A stretch of 64,000 nt of DNA from Oceanimonas smirnovii ATCC BAA-899 (GTDB lineage Bacteria; Pseudomonadota; Gammaproteobacteria; Enterobacterales; Aeromonadaceae). Below, piece by piece: positions 59,617 to 64,000 of this stretch (position 1 is its first letter; each line of letters starts with the position of its first letter). The notes under the pieces were generated by a model. That model saw only the letters and a program-made list of their open reading frames with translations, was not told the DNA's origin and did no database searches. The stretch lies in NCBI RefSeq assembly GCF_000381965.1, contig NZ_KB908454.1:348324-412323 (forward strand), written 5' to 3'. Position numbers and translations under genes: made by a program.

Positions 59617-60966
59617 ATGAATGCGATTGTGCTGGCGATTCTGGTAATGGTGGGCCTGTGTCTGGCCCGGGTGTCTGTGGTGTTTTCGCTGGTAGTGGCT
59701 GCTCTGGTAGGCGGGCTCTGGGCCGGCATGTCGGTGGATCAGGTTATTTCCGCTTTTAACGACGGGCTGGGCGGCGGTGCGACAGTAGCATTGGCTTATG
59801 CCACTTTGGGAGCCTTTGCGGTGGCGCTGTCGCGCACCGGCATTACCGCCATGGTATCCGACAAGGCGCTGGCCTGGGTGGGGGCCCGGCGTGGCGCTGG
59901 TGAGCAGACTGCCCCCGGCGGTGTAAAATGGCTGCTGTTTGTCGCGCTGATCCTGGTGGGGGCGGCGTCGGGCACTGTGGTGCCGGTGCATATTGCCTTT
60001 ATTCCCATTCTGGTGCCGCCCCTGCTGGGGCTGATGAACATGCTGCAGCTGGACCGCCGTGCCGTGGCCTGTGTGATCACCTTCAGTATTACCATTATGT
60101 ACATGACCACACCCGTAGGGTTTGGCACCATTTTTCTTAACGATATTCTCACCAACAGCGTGAATCAGGCCGGTGCAGAGCTGGGTATGCAGGTAACCAC
60201 TGCCATGGCTCCCAAGGCCATGCTGTTGCCGGCGCTGGGCATGCTGCTGGGGCTGCTGGTGGCGGTGCTGTTCAGTTATCGCCGCCCTCGCGGCTATCAG
60301 TCGCCACTGAATGAGGTAAAGCAGGATAAAGCCAGCCGGCCGCAGCTCAGCCGCAAACAGCTGATGATGATAGGTGTAGCCATAGTGGGTGCGCTGGTGG
60401 TGCAGCTGACCACCGGCTCCATGGTGCTGGGTGGCTTGCTGGGCTTTGCCTTGCTGTCGATGAACGGCCTGTTCAAGTGGAAGGATCAGGACGATGTGTT
60501 CACTCAGGGCATGCGGCTGATGGCGCTAATCGGCTTTATTATGATTGCCGCCTCGGGCTTTGCCGGCGTGATGAAGGCATCCGGTGCTATCCCTGAGCTG
60601 GTGACCGGCTCGGGCGCGCTGATTGGCAATAATCCGGGACTGGCGGCGCTGGTCATGCTGCTGGTGGGCCTGTTTATTACCATGGGCATCGGCTCCTCGT
60701 TTTCCACCATTCCCATTATTGCCGCCATTTATGTGCCGCTGGCCATCAGTTTTGGTTTCTCGCCGCTGGCTACTCTGGCACTGGTAGGCACCGCCGGCGC
60801 GCTGGGCGATGCAGGCTCACCGGCGTCCGACTCCACTTTGGGCCCCACCGCCGGTCTGAATGCCGACGGCCAGCACGATCACATTCGTGATTCGGTGATC
60901 CCTACCTTTATTCACTACAACATACCTTTGATCCTGTTCGGCTGGATAGCGGCACAGGTGCTTTAA
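59617..60966 (+). CDS. Na+/H+ antiporter-family membrane protein
   Basis: A 449-residue inner-membrane protein with about 11-12 hydrophobic segments, starting at ATG 59617 with GGGGAGAGGA upstream. It resembles the Na+/H+ antiporter family that includes YuiF/NhaC-like proteins (VPVHIAFIPILVPPLLGLMNML, ITIMYMTTPVGFGTIFLNDIL, and GALGDAGSPASDSTLGPTAGLNADGQHDH near the C-terminus). The last motif, with acidic and Ser residues, is conserved in the group. The true substrate could be Na+, an amino acid or another organic ion. Overlaps the convergent hydrolase gene by four bases. Confidence 0.75.
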   Translation: MNAIVLAILVMVGLCLARVSVVFSLVVAALVGGLWAGMSVDQVISAFNDGLGGGATVALAYATLGAFAVALSRTGITAMVSDKALAWVGARRGAGEQTAPGGVKWLLFVALILVGAASGTVVPVHIAFIPILVPPLLGLMNMLQLDRRAVACVITFSITIMYMTTPVGFGTIFLNDILTNSVNQAGAELGMQVTTAMAPKAMLLPALGMLLGLLVAVLFSYRRPRGYQSPLNEVKQDKASRPQLSRKQLMMIGVAIVGALVVQLTTGSMVLGGLLGFALLSMNGLFKWKDQDDVFTQGMRLMALIGFIMIAASGFAGVMKASGAIPELVTGSGALIGNNPGLAALVMLLVGLFITMGIGSSFSTIPIIAAIYVPLAISFGFSPLATLALVGTAGALGDAGSPASDSTLGPTAGLNADGQHDHIRDSVIPTFIHYNIPLILFGWIAAQVL

Positions 60967-61709
60967 TCCAAGCCTTGCTGGTCTGAATATCGGGCCAGCT
61001 TGCTCAGCAGCCAGTCGGGATCGTCGTGGGGCAGATCGTGGCCGGCCCGGGGATGCTGATGCAAGGAGGCGCGCAGGTGCTGTGCCAGTGTCTGGCTGCA
61101 TAATGGATTAACCAGATGATCCTGCAGACCACACAGCACAAGCGGCTTTACAGGCAAGTTGCTGGCCGGCACCCGGTAGCGGGCAGCAGCAACAAGCTGG
61201 CGCACAAAGTTGCTGTGCGCGGTGGGATACTGGTTGGCGTAGTGTATCCAGCCTGGCAGTAAGGTATCGCTATCATGGCGATAATTGCAGGTAAGGCGGT
61301 AGATAAGCCTTTCTCTTTGCGCTCTGCTCATCAGCAGTGCAAGTCCCACTCCCAGCTGGGCCTTGGGCCGAAGGCGCAGCCAGAAGGGGTTAAGAGTGCT
61401 GCTTGAGTTCACCAGAGCCAGACCGGCAACCTCCCGTGGGTAGCGAGCAGCCCATTCAATGGCAATCATGCCGCCCATTGACAGCCCGAGCAGATAAACC
61501 GGCCGGCGTATAGTTACTTCGCGACGCAGCTGGTCGACCATATCCGCTATGAAAGTGGCACTTTTCTGCTGGTGATAAATGCCGTTGCCATAGAGCTCCG
61601 GACACTGCACTTGTGCGTTAAGCCGAGTGGCCAGTTGCTTTGGAAAGTCTCCCCAATAGCGGCACTCCCGGGCCAGCCCGCGCAGCAGTATCCAGCTGGG
61701 GTGAGTCAT
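60963..61709 (-). CDS. Alpha/beta-hydrolase
   Basis: A 248-residue alpha/beta-hydrolase. The nucleophile elbow is GLSMGG with Ser77, and the acid and base are plausibly Asp in GLQDHLVNP and His in RAGHDLPHD. No signal peptide. It resembles BioH-like or lipase-like members, but the substrate is not readable. The LysR gene overlaps its start by four bases on the same strand, so they share a transcript. Confidence 0.82.
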   Translation of the reverse strand: MTHPSWILLRGLARECRYWGDFPKQLATRLNAQVQCPELYGNGIYHQQKSATFIADMVDQLRREVTIRRPVYLLGLSMGGMIAIEWAARYPREVAGLALVNSSSTLNPFWLRLRPKAQLGVGLALLMSRAQRERLIYRLTCNYRHDSDTLLPGWIHYANQYPTAHSNFVRQLVAAARYRVPASNLPVKPLVLCGLQDHLVNPLCSQTLAQHLRASLHQHPRAGHDLPHDDPDWLLSKLARYSDQQGLD

Positions 61710-62611
61710 GGTGCCGTGGTCCTGCCGGTAATCTGCTTCACAAACAGCCGTGCCGGCAACGACAGCGGAAAGTCTGAAGCCCGTGCCAGCACCACCCGCT
61801 GGGGCGGCACATCGTCATGCAGCGGCACACAGGCAATGGGAGCACCGTCGTAGCTTTGATCGCCGGCGGGCCGGGTGCACGACAGCGCCACGCCATGGCC
61901 GTGGGCCACCAGACCGCGCTGCATTTCAAACGACAGTGTGTAATGAATGCGGGCCGGCTGCAGATCCCGGTGCCAGAACAGAGACAAAAAGTATTCCCGG
62001 GTCAGGGGCAGGTCCTGCAGGATCAGGGTGTCAGCGGCCAGTTGCGCCAGACGGATGCCGGGTTGCTGCGCCAGGGGGTGATTGACCGGCAGCAGGGCGT
62101 ACGGCCTGAGCTCATCAAGCACATGAATGTGACACTCTGAAGGCAGACTCAGGCCATAACTGAGCACCAGCTCTGCCTTGCCCTGCTCCAGAAACTCCCG
62201 CACACCGGCCAGATCCTGCTCCTGCATGCTGACCCTCACTCTGGGGTAACAACGCTCAAATTCACTCACCAGGCGGGGCAGATAATAGGGTGCTATATCC
62301 CGAAAGCCGGCAATCACCAGCTGGCCTTCCACCTTATCGGTATCTTCATGCTTATCGTCCAGCAGGTTGTGGGACAGGGTAAGAATATGTCGTGCTTCAT
62401 TAAATAGCGTTTCTCCCCTTGGGCTCAGACTTACCCCCAGACCACGATGACGCTGAAACAGCGGCTGGCCAATCAGGCTCTCCAGCTGATTAATGGCAAT
62501 GGACACGGAAGGCTGAGACACATGTAATGCTCTGGCTGCCCGGCTGATGCTGCCGTGCTGAGCCACTGCCACAAAGTAGCTGAGCTGACGAAAGGTGAAA
62601 GGTATAGCCAT
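61706..62611 (-). CDS. LysR-family transcriptional regulator, divergent from a PhyH oxygenase
   Basis: A 301-residue regulator. The N-terminal winged helix (about 1-60) is FTFRQLSYFVAVAQHGSISRAARALHVSQPSVSIAINQLE, followed by the substrate-binding domain. It reads away from the dioxygenase gene. A LysR-type T-N11-A dyad (62617-62629) lies just ahead of its start, so it probably controls both itself and the oxygenase gene. Confidence 0.9.
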   Translation of the reverse strand: MAIPFTFRQLSYFVAVAQHGSISRAARALHVSQPSVSIAINQLESLIGQPLFQRHRGLGVSLSPRGETLFNEARHILTLSHNLLDDKHEDTDKVEGQLVIAGFRDIAPYYLPRLVSEFERCYPRVRVSMQEQDLAGVREFLEQGKAELVLSYGLSLPSECHIHVLDELRPYALLPVNHPLAQQPGIRLAQLAADTLILQDLPLTREYFLSLFWHRDLQPARIHYTLSFEMQRGLVAHGHGVALSCTRPAGDQSYDGAPIACVPLHDDVPPQRVVLARASDFPLSLPARLFVKQITGRTTAP

Positions 62612-62616
62612 TAACT

Positions 62617-62629
62617 TATAAGCTTTATA
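62617..62629. promoter_or_regulatory. LysR-type T-N11-A box
   Basis: TATAA-GCT-TTATA is an interrupted dyad with T and A 12 bases apart, the form recognised by LysR regulators, in the 95-base divergent region between the LysR and PhyH genes. Confidence 0.5.
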
Positions 62630-62706
62630 TTTAATCTGTATTTTTATGCTATGCAGAAAGGCTGTTAAAGTCGAGCCGTCAACGAATACAGGGGAAGGAG
62701 AGCAAC

Positions 62707-63522
62707 ATGACCGCAGCCACTGCCGGTAACATCTGGCTGACCGACGAGCAGAAAATGGCTTATCAGCGTGACGGTGCCATTGTGATTAAAGGTGTATTTA
62801 AAGACTGGATTGAGCCGCTGCGCGCCGGTTTTGAGCGAGTGCTGCAACACCCCAGCGAACATGGCCGCGAAAACGTAACCGGCACCGATACCGGCTGTTT
62901 CTTTGAAGATTACTGCAACTGGCAGCGCATTCCTGAATTTCGCCAGTGGATAGAGCAGTCGCCCGGCGCCGCCATTGTGGGAGAAGCCACCGGATCGAGC
63001 GCCATTCAGGTATTTCACGAGCATATTCTGGTGAAGGAGCCGGGCACCTCCAAGGCCACGCCCTGGCATCAGGATAATCCCTATTACTGTGTGGACGGCG
63101 AGCAGACCGGCAGTTACTGGATTCCGCTGGACCCCATTACGCCGGAAAATGCCCTGCAGGTGGTGCTGGGCTCCCACCGCTGGCCCAAGCCGGTGCGCCC
63201 GAGCAAGTGGTCCACCAACGCCTCCTGGTATGCCGACGACAGCCCCTATATGGAAATGCCGGATATCGATAATGGTGATTTCGAGATTATGATTCCGGAA
63301 ATGGAATTGGGTGACGCCCTGCTGTTTAACTTTAAAACCGTGCACGGCGCGCCGGGCAACCAGACTCAGAATCGCCGCCGGGCGTTTTCTACCCGCTTTA
63401 TGGGCGACGATGTGCGCTATGTGAACCGCGGCGGCCCTACTTCACCGCCCTTTGACGGCATCAACCTGCAAACCGGCGACCGCATGCGTGAAGACTGGTT
63501 CCCGGTGGTATGGCGGCGTTAA
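62707..63522 (+). CDS. Phytanoyl-CoA dioxygenase-family Fe(II)/2-oxoglutarate oxygenase
   Basis: A 271-residue oxygenase with the iron triad His121-x-Asp123 (in TPWHQDNPYY) and His213 (in TVHGAPGN), and a likely 2-oxoglutarate-binding Arg in NRRRAFSTRF. It belongs to the PhyH family. It lacks the EctD ectoine hydroxylase signature, so the substrate is unknown. GGGGAAGGAG precedes ATG 62707. The divergent LysR gene probably controls it. Confidence 0.87.
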   Translation: MTAATAGNIWLTDEQKMAYQRDGAIVIKGVFKDWIEPLRAGFERVLQHPSEHGRENVTGTDTGCFFEDYCNWQRIPEFRQWIEQSPGAAIVGEATGSSAIQVFHEHILVKEPGTSKATPWHQDNPYYCVDGEQTGSYWIPLDPITPENALQVVLGSHRWPKPVRPSKWSTNASWYADDSPYMEMPDIDNGDFEIMIPEMELGDALLFNFKTVHGAPGNQTQNRRRAFSTRFMGDDVRYVNRGGPTSPPFDGINLQTGDRMREDWFPVVWRR

Positions 63523-63544
63523 TGTCTTCCCGCTTTCGGCTTTG

Positions 63545-63856
63545 TTAAAGCAGTTGCCGCCATAGCGCCGCCGTCAGCACGCCGGCGGCGATGGCCGGCA
63601 GGGGCTTTTTCAGGGTTAACATCACCAGTGCGGTGGCCAGAAGGGCGGCGCGTGCGCCGCCATCGCCGTTCACCGCCTGCGGGGTGAGAATGGCGATCAG
63701 CACGGATCCCGACATGGCGCTGATAAAGTTCTGCACCCGGCGGTTGATGGGAATAAAGGACATCACCAGCACACCGCCCAGGCGGGTGAACAGGGTGACC
63801 ACTGCCATAATGGCGATAATCAGCAGAGTGCCGTTGCCGGCGGTTTCCAGCATCAT
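63545..63856 (-). CDS. azlD: AzlD-family branched-chain amino acid export subunit
   Basis: A 103-residue membrane protein with about four hydrophobic segments. ATG 63856 overlaps the azlC stop (ATGATG), a shorter start than the frame to 63937. The family pattern is TLLIIAIMAVVTLFTRLGGVLVMSFIPINRRVQNFISAMSGSVLIAIL. It pairs with AzlC to export branched-chain amino acids or related metabolites. Confidence 0.85.
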   Translation of the reverse strand: MMLETAGNGTLLIIAIMAVVTLFTRLGGVLVMSFIPINRRVQNFISAMSGSVLIAILTPQAVNGDGGARAALLATALVMLTLKKPLPAIAAGVLTAALWRQLL

Positions 63857-63999
63857 TTGCTTTTCTCCATCCACAGGGCACCCAGCAGACCACCGGACAA
63901 CGCGCCCACTACCACATGGCTGTTTTCCGGCAGCCACCAGTACGCCGCTATCGAGCTGATGCCCGCCACCACCCAGATGGCCAGGGTGCGCAGGTCCTT
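63853..63999 (-). CDS. azlC: AzlC-family protein, 3' end (partial)
   Basis: Reading into the right edge on the minus strand, the last 48 residues (KDLRTLAIWVVAGISSIAAYW ... LWMEKSK, two membrane segments, with the usual GALSGGLLGAL end) match the C-terminus of AzlC, the partner of AzlD. Its stop overlaps the azlD start by one base group. Confidence 0.8.
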   Translation of the reverse strand, partial: KDLRTLAIWVVAGISSIAAYWWLPENSHVVVGALSGGLLGALWMEKSK

Positions 64000-64000
64000 A

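Noticed and set aside
62707-63522. Ectoine hydroxylase EctD
   Set aside because: It lacks the EctD consensus around the HxD motif and has a different spacing; assigned only to the PhyH family.
1-64000. tRNA or rRNA genes, prophage, insertion sequences
   Set aside because: I saw no cloverleaf-like conserved arms, no rRNA segments, and no integrase or transposase-like protein in any frame.

Overview
The window is one contiguous piece of a moderately GC-rich gammaproteobacterial chromosome. The protein families, a laf-type (lateral) flagellar locus, TRAP transport, short intergenic spacing and the gene style suggest an aquatic or marine Aeromonadales member, something like Oceanimonas, Oceanisphaera or Zobellella. 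That placement is inference from family resemblance, not from a search.

Layout. 0-20.9 kb holds metabolic and stress genes: cbiX, purH-purD, zntR, an NCS2 permease, a TRAP transporter operon ending in a universal stress protein, a LysR regulator divergent from gabD-gabT, a membrane CSS-EAL c-di-GMP phosphodiesterase, an unrecognised secreted protein built from three 21-residue repeats, copZ-copA, purT and chrA. A family of C-rich/G-rich palindromic repeats lies at three gene ends, and one copy supplies the last codons of cbiX.

20.9-55.0 kb is an almost uninterrupted single-locus lateral-type flagellar system of about 36 genes. In order: fliMNPQR-flhBA; a c-di-GMP-I riboswitch followed by motY-lafK-fliEFGHIJ; flgN-flgM-flgA on the opposite strand; flgBCDEFGHIJKL; a lafW-like gene; two flagellins; and fliD-fliS-fliT-fliK-fliL-fliA-motA-motB. 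A convergent lytic transglycosylase gene ends in motB. fliO, flhF/flhG and chemotaxis genes are absent, FlgJ lacks a muramidase domain and FliM lacks the usual N-terminal CheY-binding motif. The promoters visible by eye fit the known laf hierarchy. A sigma-54-type site precedes fliM and a weaker one precedes flgB. LafK is the sigma-54 activator. Four sigma-28-type sites sharing a GCCGTT-like -10 precede flgM, both flagellins and fliD, to be read by LafS (FliA). FlgM is the anti-sigma factor.

55.0-64.0 kb returns to accessory metabolism: a small membrane protein, an entericidin-like lipoprotein, a CitE-like lyase, flavohaemoglobin hmp with two NsrR-like sites and a divergent DUF4202 gene, a Na+/H+ antiporter-family protein, an alpha/beta hydrolase, a LysR regulator divergent from a PhyH-family dioxygenase, and azlD with the end of azlC.

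The most notable item is the c-di-GMP-I riboswitch with a terminator-like element just ahead of motY-lafK. It would put a direct c-di-GMP input on the master activator of a lateral flagellar system. Next come the repeat protein with its phosphate-box-like direct repeats, a MerR-type promoter candidate at copZA, and the dispersed repeats.
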